From Candidatus Desulfobacillus denitrificans (GTDB lineage Bacteria > Pseudomonadota > Gammaproteobacteria > Burkholderiales > Rhodocyclaceae), in contig AP021857.1 in NCBI GenBank assembly GCA_017347485.1, positions 1,655,390 to 1,719,389 of the forward strand: DNA of 64,000 bases. The letters are read 5' to 3'. Positions 44,795-54,068 of this stretch are shown here, one piece after another; positions within the stretch are counted from its first letter, which is position 1; each line of letters opens with the position of its first letter. A program made the translations under genes and the position numbers. The notes under the pieces are model-generated. The model saw only the letters and a program-made list of their open reading frames with translations. It had not been told where the DNA came from and made no database searches.

Positions 44795-44835
44795 AGGATA
44801 GCCTGCGGGGGCGGCGCAGCTTTGAGCTAAATCAA
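44795..44835 (-). promoter_or_regulatory. FNR/ANR-type activated promoter of hpf
   Basis: TTGAGCTAAATCAA at 44822-44835 matches the FNR/ANR consensus TTGAT-N4-ATCAA in 9 of 10 defined positions. On the minus strand a -10 (TATCCT, 44800-44795) follows. The box centre lies about 41 bp from the predicted start near 44788, exactly the class II activator position. The box overlaps the last codon of pncB. Confidence 0.7.
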
Positions 44836-46166
44836 TCCATGGTTGTCCGACTGTCAACCTCCCGCGCCAGCACGCGCAGCGGTTCGGCCACGGTCACCGG
44901 ATAGGCCGGCGCGGGGGACAGGCTGCGCAGGGGCGCCGGCAGCCGCGCCAGCGACGCCTGCGCGTGGCAGCGCACGTCCGCCAGGCCCGGTGACGCCACC
45001 AGCCGGCGGCCACCGCGCATCACGTCTTGCAACAGCCCCTGACCGTCCGCTTCGGCATCCATCGTGGTGAGGGTGTCGCCGACCATGAGGCCGTCCGCGT
45101 CGAGGCGGCGGATCACCTGCTTGCGGCCCGGCCAGGTGGCCTTGCCTTCCGAGCGCTTGCGCCGCGCCACGCCGGCATACTCCTGCAGCTTGTAGGCGCA
45201 ATCGAGGTAGGGCCTGTCGGCCGAGGTATTCATGCGCGTGCCGACGCCAAGGCCGTCGATGGGCGCGCCGCCGGCCAGCAGTTCCTGCACGCGGTATTCG
45301 TCGAGGTTGCCGCTGGCGAAGATCTTCACGGTCGGCAGGCCGCCCTCGTCGAGGATCCGCCGCACGCTGCGGGCGTGCGCGCCCAGGTCGCCGCTGTCGA
45401 TGCGCACGGCGCCGACGGCGATGCCCTCGCCCGCCAGCCGGTGCGCCAGCGGCACCAGCTTGCGCGCGGCCGCCTCGGTGTCGTAGGTGTCGATCAGCAG
45501 GGTCGTGGCCTTCGGATGGGAACGGGCGAAGTCCTCGAAGGCCCGCAATTCGCTGTCGTGCGCCTGGATGTAGGAATGCGCCATGGTGCCGTGGAGGGGA
45601 ATGCCCCATTTCATTCCCGCCAGCACGTCGGAGCTGCCGTCGAAGCCGGCGAGATAGCTGGCCCGCGCCGAGAGCAGGCCGGCCTCCGCGCCGTGGGCGC
45701 GGCGCAGGCCGAAATCCACCAGCAGCCTGTCACGGGCGGCGAGGCGCACGCGCGCCGCCTTGGAGGCCACCATGGTCTGAAACTGCAGCAGGTTGATGAT
45801 GCGCGTCTCGACCAGCTGCGCCTGCGGCAGCGGCGCCGCCACGCGCAGGATCGGCTCGTCCGGAAAGAACGGCGTTCCCTCCAACATGGCGGCCACGTCG
45901 CCGGTGAAACGCAGGCCGGCCAGCGAATCGACGAAGTCCTTCCTGAAGCGGCCGCAGCCGGCCAGCCAGGCGAGCTCCTCGTCGGTGAAGCGCAGATCCT
46001 CGAGGTAGTCGAGCACCTGCTCCAGTCCGGCCGCGACCAAGAAATTGCGGTTCTCCGGCATCTTGCGCACGAAGAACTCGAACACCGCCGTCTGGTTCAT
46101 GCCGCGGTCGAAGTAGACCTGCAGCATGGTGAGCTGGTAAAGGTCGGTGAGCAGCGCCGAGCTCAT
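44832..46166 (-). CDS. pncB: nicotinate phosphoribosyltransferase
   Basis: 444-residue NAPRTase of the type opening SSALLTDLYQLTMLQVYF, converting nicotinate and PRPP to nicotinate mononucleotide in NAD salvage. Motifs EFFVRKMPENRNFLVAAGLE, DFGLRRAHGAEAG, HGTMAHSYIQAHD (with the catalytic His), and RIDSGDLG are visible. The start is one base after the pncA stop (TGAGATG), so the two are coupled. Confidence 0.93.
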   Translation of the reverse strand: MSSALLTDLYQLTMLQVYFDRGMNQTAVFEFFVRKMPENRNFLVAAGLEQVLDYLEDLRFTDEELAWLAGCGRFRKDFVDSLAGLRFTGDVAAMLEGTPFFPDEPILRVAAPLPQAQLVETRIINLLQFQTMVASKAARVRLAARDRLLVDFGLRRAHGAEAGLLSARASYLAGFDGSSDVLAGMKWGIPLHGTMAHSYIQAHDSELRAFEDFARSHPKATTLLIDTYDTEAAARKLVPLAHRLAGEGIAVGAVRIDSGDLGAHARSVRRILDEGGLPTVKIFASGNLDEYRVQELLAGGAPIDGLGVGTRMNTSADRPYLDCAYKLQEYAGVARRKRSEGKATWPGRKQVIRRLDADGLMVGDTLTTMDAEADGQGLLQDVMRGGRRLVASPGLADVRCHAQASLARLPAPLRSLSPAPAYPVTVAEPLRVLAREVDSRTTMD

Positions 46167-46167
46167 C

Positions 46168-46761
46168 TCATGCGGCGACCTGGCCGTATTCGATGGCCAT
46201 CGCGCCGAGGCGGCGCATCTCGTCGATGGCGCGCGCGCCGTCGCCCGCCGCCACATCCACCGCGCGCACGGCGTCGAGCAGCAGGAACGTCGCATAGCCG
46301 AACCGCAGCGCGTCGCGCACGGTGTTCAGCACGCAGTAATCGGTGGCCAGGCCGCCGACGAAGACGCGCGAGGCGCCGGCCCGCCTCAGCCAGTCGTCGA
46401 GGCCGGTGCCCTCGAAGCCGGAATAGGCATCCCGGTCGCGTGACGTCGCCTTGGAGACGATGTGCGCCTCGCAGGGCAGATCGAGCAGGGTGGCGAAGTG
46501 CGCCCCCGCCGAGCCGGCGACGCAGTGCGGCGGCCACGGACCGCCCTGCGCCCTGAACGAGCAATGGTCCGGCGGATGCCAGTCGCGCGTGGCGACAATC
46601 GGAAAAGTCAGTCCCCGGAACACGGCGATATAGCGGTTGAGTGCCGGCACCACTTCGTCTCCGTGTGGCACGGCCAGGCTGCCGCCAGGCAGAAAGTCGA
46701 GCTGGACGTCGACCATGATCAACGCATCGCCCGCTTGCAGATGCACTCCATCGCCGATCAT
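46168..46761 (-). CDS. pncA: nicotinamidase
   Basis: 197-residue isochorismatase-fold amidase that converts nicotinamide to nicotinate. Catalytic triad Asp in IMVDVQLDF, Lys in IVSKATS, Cys in ATDYCVLNT; metal-binding region RDWHPPDHCSF. Encodes the substrate supply for pncB, directly downstream. Starts 6 bp after the Lon-like gene stop. A copy of the 24-nt motif (46604-46627) encodes AVFRGLTF. Confidence 0.95.
   Translation of the reverse strand: MIGDGVHLQAGDALIMVDVQLDFLPGGSLAVPHGDEVVPALNRYIAVFRGLTFPIVATRDWHPPDHCSFRAQGGPWPPHCVAGSAGAHFATLLDLPCEAHIVSKATSRDRDAYSGFEGTGLDDWLRRAGASRVFVGGLATDYCVLNTVRDALRFGYATFLLLDAVRAVDVAAGDGARAIDEMRRLGAMAIEYGQVAA
46604..46627 (+). repeat. 24-nt dispersed motif, copy 10
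   Basis: AAAGTCAGTCCCCGGAAC then ACGGCG, plus strand, antisense within pncA. Confidence 0.75.
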
Positions 46762-46767
46762 GCCGGT

Positions 46768-49191
46768 CTATTCCTTCGCCTTCCTGCCGCTGCGTTTTTT
46801 GCCGGCGGCGGCATAGGCCTGGCGCAGCGCCGTCAGCTCGGCGAGCTGGGAGGCCACCAGGTAGTTGATCGAACCCTCCGGCACCAGGCCCTGCTCGTCG
46901 GGCTCGCCGGCCGGCATGCCGGTCAGCAGTGCGATCGCCTGGTCGACGTCCTCGACGGCATACACGCGGAACTTGCCCTCGGCGCAGGCGGCAACGACCT
47001 CCTCGCGCAGCATCAGGTGCTTGACGTTCGACTGCGGAATGATGACGCCCTGCTCGCCGCTGAGGCCGCGCGCCTCGCAGATGTCGAAGAAGCCCTCGAT
47101 CTTTTCATTGACCCCGCCGATCGGCTGCACGCGGCCGTACTGGTTCACCGATCCGGTGATGGCCAGCGACTGCCTGATCGGCACGGCGGCCAGGGCCGAG
47201 AGCAGCGCGCACAGCTCCGCCAGCGAGGCGCTGTCGCCCTCCACCGGGCCGTAGGACTGCTCGAACACCAGGCTCGCCGAGAGCGACAGGGGCAGGCTGC
47301 GCGCGTAGCGCGCGGCAAGGAAGGCCGACAAGATCATCACCCCCTTGGAATGAATCGCCCCGCCCAGTTCGGATTCGCGCTCGATGTCGATGACGTCGCC
47401 CTCACCGATGCGCGCCGTGGCGGTAATGCGCACCGGGTGGGCGAACAGGGCGTCGCCCAGGTCGATCACCGCCAGGCCATTCACCTGCCCGACATGGCCG
47501 CCGCTGGAGTCGATCAGCAGGCTGTCGCGCAGGATCTGCTCCTGGATCGATTCGTGCAGGCGGCTGGCGCGGCGGCGCTGCGCAGCAAGGGCCGTCTCGA
47601 CGTCCTCGCGTGAAACGATCTCGCGTCCGACCGTGCCGGCATGGTGGCTGGCCTCCTGCATCAGGTCGGACAGGCGGCGGATGCCGGCGGTAAGCTTCTC
47701 GGCATCCCCCGCCAGGCGCGCGCTGTGCTCGATCATGCGCGCCACGGCATGGCGGTCGAAGGAACGCAGGCCGTAATGGCGCGCCAGCATGCCGAGAAAG
47801 CGGCCGTAGCTGCGCGTGTTCGGCTCGTTGCGGGCGACATCGCTCTCGAAGTCGGCGCCGACCTTGAACAGCTCCTCGAACTCCGGGTCGTATTCCTTCA
47901 GGAGATAGTAGAGGATCCGCTCTCCGACCAGCACCACCTTGACGTTGAGCGGCATGGCCTCCGGTTCCAGCGGCAGCGTGCTGGCGAAGCCGAAGACCTG
48001 CCCGAGCGACTCGATGCGCACCTGCGCCGAGCGCAGCGCCCGCTTCAGCCCCTCCCAGGCGTAGGGCTGGGTCAGCACCTTGGTGGCATCCAGCACCAGG
48101 TAGCCGCCATTGGCGCGCTGCAGGGCACCGGGCTTGATCATGGTGAAATTGGTCACCAGCGTGCCCATGTGGGCGACGCTGTCGACGCGTCCGACCAGGT
48201 TCGGGTAGATCGGGTTGTCCTCGAAGACGACCGGCGCCGCCTTCTGCCCCCCGTTGTCGACCAGCAGGTTCACCTGGTAGCGGGCGAGCGAGATGCTGCC
48301 GCTGACGATGATGCCGCTGGCGTCGCCCTCCGTCTTCGGCTGCTCGCGCAGCTCCTCCCCGCTCTCGATGACGTCGCGCCTGACCTCGTCGAGGAAGCCG
48401 AGCACGTTGAGCAGATCGGTGTAGCGTTCCTTCAGCTCCTCGATGAGATGGTCGACGGCGAGGCCCATCGTCTCGCGGCTGGCCTGCTTGATTCTCGTCT
48501 GCATCTCGCGCCGCCACTGCGGAAACTGGTGCATCAGCTTGTGCAGGCGCTCGCCGTATTCCTCGATCAGCCGGCCGATGCGGGATTTTTCCTCGTCGGG
48601 CAGCTTCTCGAAATCCTCCGGCCCCATGGTCTCCTCGCCCTTGATCGGGGCGAAGACGAAGCCGTGCGGCGTGCGCAACAGGGCAATGCCCTTCTCGCCG
48701 GATTCCTGCCCCAGTGCACGCAGGGCGCCCTCCTCGCGCTGCTTGAACTCCTCCTGGATGGCCTCGATGCCGACGCGGTATTCCTCGCTCTCGAAGGCGG
48801 CGCTGATGGCCTTGGCCAGCTCGGCGACGAATTGCTGCATGTCGTGCCGCAGCTGGCTGCCGCGGCCGGGCGGCAGGCGCAGCAGGCGCGGCTTGTTCGG
48901 ATCGCCGAAGTTGTTGACGTAGCACCAGTCGCTCGGCGCCGGTTCGCCGGCGGCTTTCGCCTCGAGCAGTCGCCGCACGGCGGCATGGCGGCCGCTACCG
49001 GGCTCGCCGAGCACGAACAGGTTGAAACCGGGCTGCTTGATGTCGATGCCGAAGCTCACTGCGTCGAGCGCGCGCGACTGGCCGACGATGTCGGCCGAGT
49101 CCGTCAATTCGGCGGTGGTCTCGAAATCCAGAAGGGCAGGGTCGCAGCGGCGCAGGAGCGTCTGCGCATCGAGAGGCAGGGTCGGTGGCAT
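46768..49191 (-). CDS. Lon-like ATP-dependent protease (AAA_32 / LonB-type)
   Basis: 807-residue Lon-related protease. The N-terminal P-loop is atypical (VLGEPGSGRHAA), followed by a long coiled insertion, an AAA_32 core (RANGGYLVLDATKVL as Walker B region) and a C-terminal S16 protease domain with the catalytic Ser in VEGDSASLAE and Lys in GGVNEKIEGFF. The P-loop has Arg-His instead of Lys-Ser/Thr, a change that may affect nucleotide binding. It lies 6 bp upstream of pncA, apparently one transcript. ATG 49191 fits the family N-terminus LPLDAQTLLRRCDP. Confidence 0.9.
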   Translation of the reverse strand: MPPTLPLDAQTLLRRCDPALLDFETTAELTDSADIVGQSRALDAVSFGIDIKQPGFNLFVLGEPGSGRHAAVRRLLEAKAAGEPAPSDWCYVNNFGDPNKPRLLRLPPGRGSQLRHDMQQFVAELAKAISAAFESEEYRVGIEAIQEEFKQREEGALRALGQESGEKGIALLRTPHGFVFAPIKGEETMGPEDFEKLPDEEKSRIGRLIEEYGERLHKLMHQFPQWRREMQTRIKQASRETMGLAVDHLIEELKERYTDLLNVLGFLDEVRRDVIESGEELREQPKTEGDASGIIVSGSISLARYQVNLLVDNGGQKAAPVVFEDNPIYPNLVGRVDSVAHMGTLVTNFTMIKPGALQRANGGYLVLDATKVLTQPYAWEGLKRALRSAQVRIESLGQVFGFASTLPLEPEAMPLNVKVVLVGERILYYLLKEYDPEFEELFKVGADFESDVARNEPNTRSYGRFLGMLARHYGLRSFDRHAVARMIEHSARLAGDAEKLTAGIRRLSDLMQEASHHAGTVGREIVSREDVETALAAQRRRASRLHESIQEQILRDSLLIDSSGGHVGQVNGLAVIDLGDALFAHPVRITATARIGEGDVIDIERESELGGAIHSKGVMILSAFLAARYARSLPLSLSASLVFEQSYGPVEGDSASLAELCALLSALAAVPIRQSLAITGSVNQYGRVQPIGGVNEKIEGFFDICEARGLSGEQGVIIPQSNVKHLMLREEVVAACAEGKFRVYAVEDVDQAIALLTGMPAGEPDEQGLVPEGSINYLVASQLAELTALRQAYAAAGKKRSGRKAKE

Positions 49192-49391
49192 TCTGGCTTG
49201 TTCAATATTCGAATTTTCGAAACAACTATAGCGCCCGCCACTGCGCCGCACAAGGATTCAGGATTTCGCGATGTGGCCGTTATGGCACTCGTGATGCCGC
49301 ATTTGACACCGGTCAACGAACCGCCGGACGAATCGCCATAGCTTTTAGGCAGGAAATGGTTCAAGATGAACGCAGCAAGAAGGAGGTTGCC

Positions 49392-49673
49392 ATGCCGAAG
49401 ACCATACCCGCCACGCCTGCCGGCTTCGACCGGGCGCGCGTCATCGAAAGACCGGACGGTTTCTATTGGCAGGACAAGGAGAGCGGCGAGGAATACGGGC
49501 CGTTCCCTACGCTCGTCGATGCGGCGGAGGACATGGAATACAGCGACGAGTCGGACTTCGAGCCGGGCGAGACACTGGCCGAAGCCGAGGACGAACTCGG
49601 CATCTCCGACTGGATCGATCCCGAGACCGGCGCACCGGCCGAAGAAGGCGCGCCGCACATCGAGGACCATTGA
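49392..49673 (+). CDS. small acidic protein, function unknown
   Basis: 93-residue strongly acidic soluble protein. AGGAGG at 49381-49386, 5 nt before ATG 49392, supports this start. The N-terminus MPKTIPATPAGFDRARVIERPDGFYWQ is followed by DKESGEEYGPFPTL and Asp/Glu-rich segments. The pattern (RPDGFYWQ...GPFPTLVDAAEDM) is like short conserved betaproteobacterial proteins with no assigned role. Divergent from the Lon-like gene. Confidence 0.75.
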   Translation: MPKTIPATPAGFDRARVIERPDGFYWQDKESGEEYGPFPTLVDAAEDMEYSDESDFEPGETLAEAEDELGISDWIDPETGAPAEEGAPHIEDH

Positions 49674-49829
49674 TCGGCGCCCTTCCGCTGCAAATGCCGC
49701 TGACGCTGACTTCTCCCGCGTTTCCCGCTGGCGGCAGCCTACCCTGCCCGACAAGGCGCGGCTCGAGCAGGCCATGCGCGGGCACGTCCTGGCGCAAGCC
49801 GAGCTGATCGGCACCTGCCAGAAGCGGAA

Positions 49830-50999
49830 GTGATCCTGCCCGACTACGCCGGCGGCAGCATCGTCAACCTGATGCGCTCGCTCGGCGACGCCTGCGGCGC
49901 GGCGCCGCCGCTGCCCTATGTCCCGCTGCGCGAGGAAAAAGTCAGTCCCGGCGACACGGCGCGCCATATCGTCCTGCTGGTCTTGGACGGTCTCGGCTAC
50001 CGCTACCTGCAGACGGCAGGCCGCGGCAGCACCCTGCATGGTCACCTGCAAGGCCATCTCACCTCGGTCTTTCCGTCGACCACCGCCAGCGCCGTCACCA
50101 CTTTTCTCAGCGGCCTGGCACCGCAGCAGCACGCGCTGACCGGCTGGCACATGTATTTTTCCGAGTTGGACGCCATCGCCGCGGTGCTGCCGCTCAAGCC
50201 GCGCGGCGAGAGTGCCTTCGGCGCTCCGCCGGAGGCGCTGCCGCGCCGGCTGTTCGGATACGCGCCATTCGTCGAGCGCATCCCCCGGCGCAGCGTGTTC
50301 GTTACACCGCAGGCCATCGCCGATTCGGCATTCAACCGCTACCACAGCCGGCAGGCCGAGGTGCGCAGCTACCGGACGCTCCCCGAACTGTTCGCGCAGA
50401 TCGCGGCGGCGGTCCGATCGTCGCCGCAGCCTGGTTATGTCTACGGCTACTACGCGGAACTCGACGCCCTGGCCCACGCCCACGGCATCGACAGCCCGCA
50501 GGTCGCCGCGCAATTCGCCGCGCTGGACGAGGCCTTCGGTGCCTTTCTCTCGGCCATGGCCGGCAGCCCCACCCTGATAGTGGCCTGCGCCGACCATGGC
50601 TTCATCGACTCCCCCCCGGAACGCCAGATCGATCTCGCGCAGCACCCCGAGCTGGCGGCGCTGCTGGCCCGCCCGCTGTGCGGCGAGCACCGCGTCGCCT
50701 ATTGCTACCTCCGGCCCGGAGCGGCGCCCCGCTTCGAGGATTATGTGCGGGTTCGCCTCGGCGGCTGCCTGGACCTGCATACCGGCAGCGCACTGATCGA
50801 ACAGGGCTGGTTCGGTCCCGGCCCGGCGGATCCCCGCCTCGCCTCGCGCGTCGGCGAGTTCGTGCTGGTGATGCGCGAGAACTGGACCCTGTTCGACTGG
50901 CTGGAAGGCGAGAAGCGCCATCGCCAGATCGGCGTGCATGGCGGCATCAGCGAAGAGGAAATGCGCGTGCCCCTGATCGCGGTTCGTTGCGACGCATGA
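49830..50999 (+). CDS. alkaline phosphatase-superfamily nucleotide pyrophosphatase/phosphodiesterase
   Basis: 389-residue type I phosphodiesterase/nucleotide pyrophosphatase family protein. Metal and nucleophile motifs: [28 protein letters not shown] (Thr nucleophile) and [10 protein letters not shown], plus a C-terminal [14 protein letters not shown]. No signal peptide, so cytoplasmic. The GTG at 49830 overlaps an upstream in-frame stop (GTGA) with GGA nearby. The stop overlaps the endonuclease V start (ATGA), linking a phosphodiester hydrolase to a hypoxanthine-DNA repair nuclease. Confidence 0.85.
   Translation: MILPDYAGGSIVNLMRSLGDACGAAPPLPYVPLREEKVSPGDTARHIVLLVLDGLGYRYLQTAGRGSTLHGHLQGHLTSVFPSTTASAVTTFLSGLAPQQHALTGWHMYFSELDAIAAVLPLKPRGESAFGAPPEALPRRLFGYAPFVERIPRRSVFVTPQAIADSAFNRYHSRQAEVRSYRTLPELFAQIAAAVRSSPQPGYVYGYYAELDALAHAHGIDSPQVAAQFAALDEAFGAFLSAMAGSPTLIVACADHGFIDSPPERQIDLAQHPELAALLARPLCGEHRVAYCYLRPGAAPRFEDYVRVRLGGCLDLHTGSALIEQGWFGPGPADPRLASRVGEFVLVMRENWTLFDWLEGEKRHRQIGVHGGISEEEMRVPLIAVRCDA
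49938..49961 (+). repeat. 24-nt dispersed motif, copy 11
   Basis: AAAGTCAGTCCCGGCGAC then ACGGCG, sense in the phosphodiesterase gene, encoding KVSPGDTA. Confidence 0.8.
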
Positions 51000-51670
51000 A
51001 ATTCCGGCAACGACACCGCTGGAATCTGACGCCGAAGGAAGCGATGGCGCTGCAGACGCGTCTCTCCGGAAAGATCGTGCGCAGCGACGACTTCGGGCCG
51101 GTCACCCGCGTCGCCGGAGTGGATGTCGGCTTCGAGGACGGCGGCGCCACGACGCGCGCCGCCGTCGCCGTGCTCGCCTTTCCATCCTTGCAGCTGGAAA
51201 CCTCGACCATCGCGCGCCTGCCGACCTGTTTTCCCTACGTGCCCGGCCTGCTCTCCTTCCGCGAGGTGCCGGCGGTGCTGGCGGCGATGAAACAACTCGA
51301 GAAGCCGCCCGACCTGCTGCTTTGCGACGGCCAGGGCATCGCCCATCCGCGCCGCTTCGGCATCGCCAGCCACCTCGGCCTGCTGCTCGACATTCCGTCC
51401 ATCGGGGTGGCCAAGACGCGGCTGATCGGCACGCACAAGGCTGTGCCGAACCGGCGCCGCGCCTGGGTGCCGCTCGAGGACGGCGAAGAGACCATCGGCG
51501 CAGTGCTGCGCACCCGGAAGGGCGTCAAGCCGATCTACGTCTCGCCCGGCCACCGCATCGGGCTGGAATCCTCCGTGGCCATGGTCCTGGCCTGCCTGAC
51601 GCGCTTTCGCCTGCCGGAGACGACGCGCTGGGCGCATCGCCTGGCCTCGGAAAAAGTCAGAGGTTCTTGA
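50996..51670 (+). CDS. nfi: endonuclease V (deoxyinosine 3' endonuclease)
   Basis: 224-residue EndoV, which nicks DNA near deoxyinosine or other deaminated bases. Catalytic Asp in GVDVGF, recognition wedge [33 protein letters not shown], and [11 protein letters not shown] are all present. Coupled by ATGA to the phosphodiesterase. Its 3' end overlaps the convergent GNAT gene by 14 bp and contains a half copy of the 24-nt motif (SEKVRGS). Confidence 0.95.
   Translation: MKFRQRHRWNLTPKEAMALQTRLSGKIVRSDDFGPVTRVAGVDVGFEDGGATTRAAVAVLAFPSLQLETSTIARLPTCFPYVPGLLSFREVPAVLAAMKQLEKPPDLLLCDGQGIAHPRRFGIASHLGLLLDIPSIGVAKTRLIGTHKAVPNRRRAWVPLEDGEETIGAVLRTRKGVKPIYVSPGHRIGLESSVAMVLACLTRFRLPETTRWAHRLASEKVRGS
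51653..51660 (+). repeat. 24-nt dispersed motif, half copy
   Basis: AAAAAGTCAG only; the right half is missing. At the overlapping 3' ends of nfi and the GNAT gene. Confidence 0.35.
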
Positions 51671-52184
51671 CGACGTTGATGGTATCGCCTTCGCCCGCGT
51701 CGCGATGAAACTCGAAGCCGAGCTGGCGACAGAACTTCAACATCTTGTGGTTGCTGGCCAGCACGAAGCCGAGCATCGTCTTCAGGCCGCGGCTGCGCGC
51801 CACCGACATCAATTCCAGCATCAGGATGCCGGCCACGCCGGTGCCCTGCCAGGCATCAGCGACCGTGATGGCGAACTCGCAGCTGTCGCTGCCCGGCGCG
51901 ACGACGTAGCGTGCCACGCCGATCATCGCCTCGCGGCCGTCCTGCTGAATGGTGGCAATCAGCGCCATGTGGCGGTCATAGTCGATCTCGGTGAGGTACT
52001 GCAGCTTGCGCGGCGCCAGTTCGCGCAGCTGGCCCATGAAGCGGTTATACCGCGAATCTTCCGATAGTCCACGCACGAATTCCTGTTCGATCGGCGCATC
52101 TTCCGGGCGGATCGGCCGGAGGACGATTTCAGTGCCGTCGAACAGGTGGCGCGTGCGAACCAGGTGATGAGGGTAGCCGGGCAT
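51657..52184 (-). CDS. GNAT family N-acetyltransferase
   Basis: 175-residue GNAT domain protein similar to the C-terminal acetyltransferase part of Pat-type protein acetylases ([29 protein letters not shown], i.e. LRPIRPEDA then [14 protein letters not shown]). The acetyl-CoA loop reads [15 protein letters not shown]. No NDP-forming synthetase domain is attached. Substrate could be protein lysines or a small amine. Monocistronic, convergent with nfi. Confidence 0.9.
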   Translation of the reverse strand: MPGYPHHLVRTRHLFDGTEIVLRPIRPEDAPIEQEFVRGLSEDSRYNRFMGQLRELAPRKLQYLTEIDYDRHMALIATIQQDGREAMIGVARYVVAPGSDSCEFAITVADAWQGTGVAGILMLELMSVARSRGLKTMLGFVLASNHKMLKFCRQLGFEFHRDAGEGDTINVVKNL

Positions 52185-52240
52185 TTTGCTTTTTCGTGTG
52201 CCGCAATGATAGCGTGCCGGCGGAAACGTACAATGCCGCC

Positions 52241-53224
52241 ATGAGTTCCGGCCTTCATCCTTATTCCGCCCTCACCCCCGATGTCGTCCTGGCCGCGCTG
52301 GAAGGCATCGGCCTGCCCTGCAGCGGCGCCCTGCTGGCCCTCAACAGCTATGAGAACCGTGTCTACCAGATCGGCCTCGACGATGCGGCGCCGGTTGTCG
52401 CCAAATTCTACCGGCCGGATCGCTGGAGCGACGCCGCCATCCTCGAGGAGCACGCCTTCGTCCTGGAACTGGCGGAGCGGGAGATCCCGGTCGTGGCGCC
52501 GCTGGCCATCGCCGGCACGACCCTGCACTTCTCGGCCGGCTTTCGCTTCGCGGTCTTTCCGCGGCGCGGGGGGCGCGCGCCGGAGCTGGAACGGCCGGAA
52601 ACGCTGCAGTGGATGGGACGCTTCCTCGGGCGCATCCATGCCGTCGGCGCAACGCATCCCTTTCAGGTGCGCCCGGCACTGGACCTCGCCAGCTTCGGGG
52701 AAGCTTCGCGCGACTACCTGCTCGCGCACCGTTTCCTGCCTGGCGATCTCCTGTCAGCCTGGCAAAGCGTGGCCGAGCAGGCCCTCGACGGCGTGCGCCG
52801 CAGCTACGATCGCGTCGGCCTCGTCGCAGCCATTCGTCTGCACGGCGACTGCCACGCCGGCAACGTGCTTTGGACGAACGATGGTCCGCACTTCGTGGAT
52901 TTCGACGACTGCCGCATGGGACCGGCGGTGCAGGACCTGTGGATGCTGCTCTCTGGGGAGCGCGCCGAAATGACGCGCCAGCTCGGCGACGTGCTCGCGG
53001 GCTACGAAGACTTCTACGATTTCGATGCGCGGGAACTGCATCTGGTCGAGGCGCTGCGCACGCTGCGCCTGCTGCATTACTCGGCGTGGCTGGCACGGCG
53101 CTGGGACGATCCGGCCTTTCCGGCGGCCTTCCCCTGGTTCAACACCCAGCGCTACTGGCAGGATCGCATTCTCGAACTGCGCGAGCAGGTGGCGCTGATG
53201 GACGAGCCGCCGCTGGCTGCCTAA
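52241..53224 (+). CDS. srkA: stress response kinase SrkA-like (YihE)
   Basis: 327-residue APH-fold Ser/Thr kinase of the SrkA/YihE family, which protects against stress-induced cell death in E. coli. Motifs SYENRVYQIGLDD (nucleotide loop), VAKFYRPDRW with the ATP Lys, LHGDCHAGNVLW (catalytic loop) and VDFDDCRMGP (metal Asp). ATG 52241 chosen over an earlier in-frame start. Its stop abuts that of the convergent SYLF gene. Confidence 0.92.
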   Translation: MSSGLHPYSALTPDVVLAALEGIGLPCSGALLALNSYENRVYQIGLDDAAPVVAKFYRPDRWSDAAILEEHAFVLELAEREIPVVAPLAIAGTTLHFSAGFRFAVFPRRGGRAPELERPETLQWMGRFLGRIHAVGATHPFQVRPALDLASFGEASRDYLLAHRFLPGDLLSAWQSVAEQALDGVRRSYDRVGLVAAIRLHGDCHAGNVLWTNDGPHFVDFDDCRMGPAVQDLWMLLSGERAEMTRQLGDVLAGYEDFYDFDARELHLVEALRTLRLLHYSAWLARRWDDPAFPAAFPWFNTQRYWQDRILELREQVALMDEPPLAA

Positions 53225-53770
53225 TTAGCGGTCGAGCTTGGTGATCTTCGATCCTTCGAAGGTCAGGTTGGCCATCAAGCCCTTGTTGGAGAAGATGAAA
53301 CCGATGATCGGTTTCTTCGCCGTCTCGGTGTCGATCGAGCCGCCCGCGCCCAGCGTTACCAGCGCCACGCTGCCGTCGACACCCGCCTTCCAGCCCTCGC
53401 TGTTGCGGAATTTCGACAGGGCATGCTCGGTCATGAACAGGATGATTTCGGTGCGTGCCTGCGCGCCGAGCTGAAGGCCAATGGAGGCCGCGGCGATGCT
53501 GTAATAGGCGACCGGCTTGCCCGCGACCAGCAACGATCCCTCGCCGTATTCCCCGCCGATGCCGATGCCCGCCTTCACCACGCTCGGGAATACCAGCATG
53601 CCGGCAGCCTTCTGCGACAGCTCGTGGCCGGCGCTGGTGTGATGGCGGAATTCCTTCAGCGCCTGCCGGACTTCCGCATCGATTTCCTCGCGCGAGGCTG
53701 CGCCGGCATTCGCCACCAGCAGCAGCGTCAGCATCCACCCCAATGCAATTCGAATCAGTTTGGCCGTCAT
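53225..53770 (-). CDS. secreted SYLF/Ysc84 domain lipid-binding protein
   Basis: 181-residue protein with a signal peptide (MTAKLIRIALGWMLTLLLVA..AGAA) and a SYLF (DUF500, Ysc84) domain covering the rest: VFPSVVKAGIGIGGEYGEGSLL, split as VFPSVVKAGIGIGG and EYGEGSLLV, SIGLQLGAQ, and ALVTLGAGGSID. SYLF domains bind phosphoinositides in eukaryotes; the bacterial periplasmic forms are poorly understood. Adjacent stop codons with srkA, no space between. Confidence 0.9.
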   Translation of the reverse strand: MTAKLIRIALGWMLTLLLVANAGAASREEIDAEVRQALKEFRHHTSAGHELSQKAAGMLVFPSVVKAGIGIGGEYGEGSLLVAGKPVAYYSIAAASIGLQLGAQARTEIILFMTEHALSKFRNSEGWKAGVDGSVALVTLGAGGSIDTETAKKPIIGFIFSNKGLMANLTFEGSKITKLDR

Positions 53771-53829
53771 GATGTTCCTCCTCGTCCCGGAAACCGATCT
53801 ATCCTAACGCAACTTGGCGTTGCAGGAGC

Positions 53830-53857
53830 AAAAAAGGGCCTGCGAAACCGCAGGCCC
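53830..53857 (-). terminator. terminator after tRNA-Ser/tRNA-Arg
   Basis: Nine-bp stem GGGCCTGCG/CGCAGGCCC, loop of four, followed on the minus strand by T6. It lies 8 nt after the tRNA-Arg 3' end. Confidence 0.85.
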
Positions 53858-53865
53858 TCGTGATT

Positions 53866-53942
53866 TGGCGCGCCCGAAGAGATTCGAACTCCTGACCCCT
53901 TGGTTCGTAGCCAAGTACTCTATCCAGCTGAGCTACGGGCGC
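53866..53942 (-). tRNA. tRNA-Arg (anticodon ACG)
   Basis: 77-nt cloverleaf including CCA. Acceptor GCGCCCG/CGGGCGC, D arm AGCTCAGCTGGATAGAGT, anticodon loop CTACGAA (ACG), T arm GAGTTCGAATC. Downstream of tRNA-Ser(GCT). Confidence 0.95.
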
Positions 53943-53964
53943 GTGAGGCGAAATTATATCAAAC

Positions 53965-54057
53965 TGGCGGAGAGAGAGGGATTCGAACCCTCGATGCAGG
54001 TTTTGCCCGCATACTCCCTTAGCAGGGGAGCGCCTTCGACCACTCGGCCATCTCTCC
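53965..54057 (-). tRNA. tRNA-Ser (anticodon GCT)
   Basis: 93-nt class II tRNA with a long variable arm and encoded CCA. Acceptor GGAGAGA/TCTCTCC, anticodon loop CTGCTAA (GCT), T arm GGGTTCGAATCCC. Confidence 0.95.
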
Positions 54058-54068
54058 GAAGGGCGGCG

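Noticed and set aside
49674..49829. Possible small gene coupled by GTGA to the phosphodiesterase
   Set aside because: The frame ending at 49833 has no good start codon except an ATG giving 19 residues, and no ribosome site.
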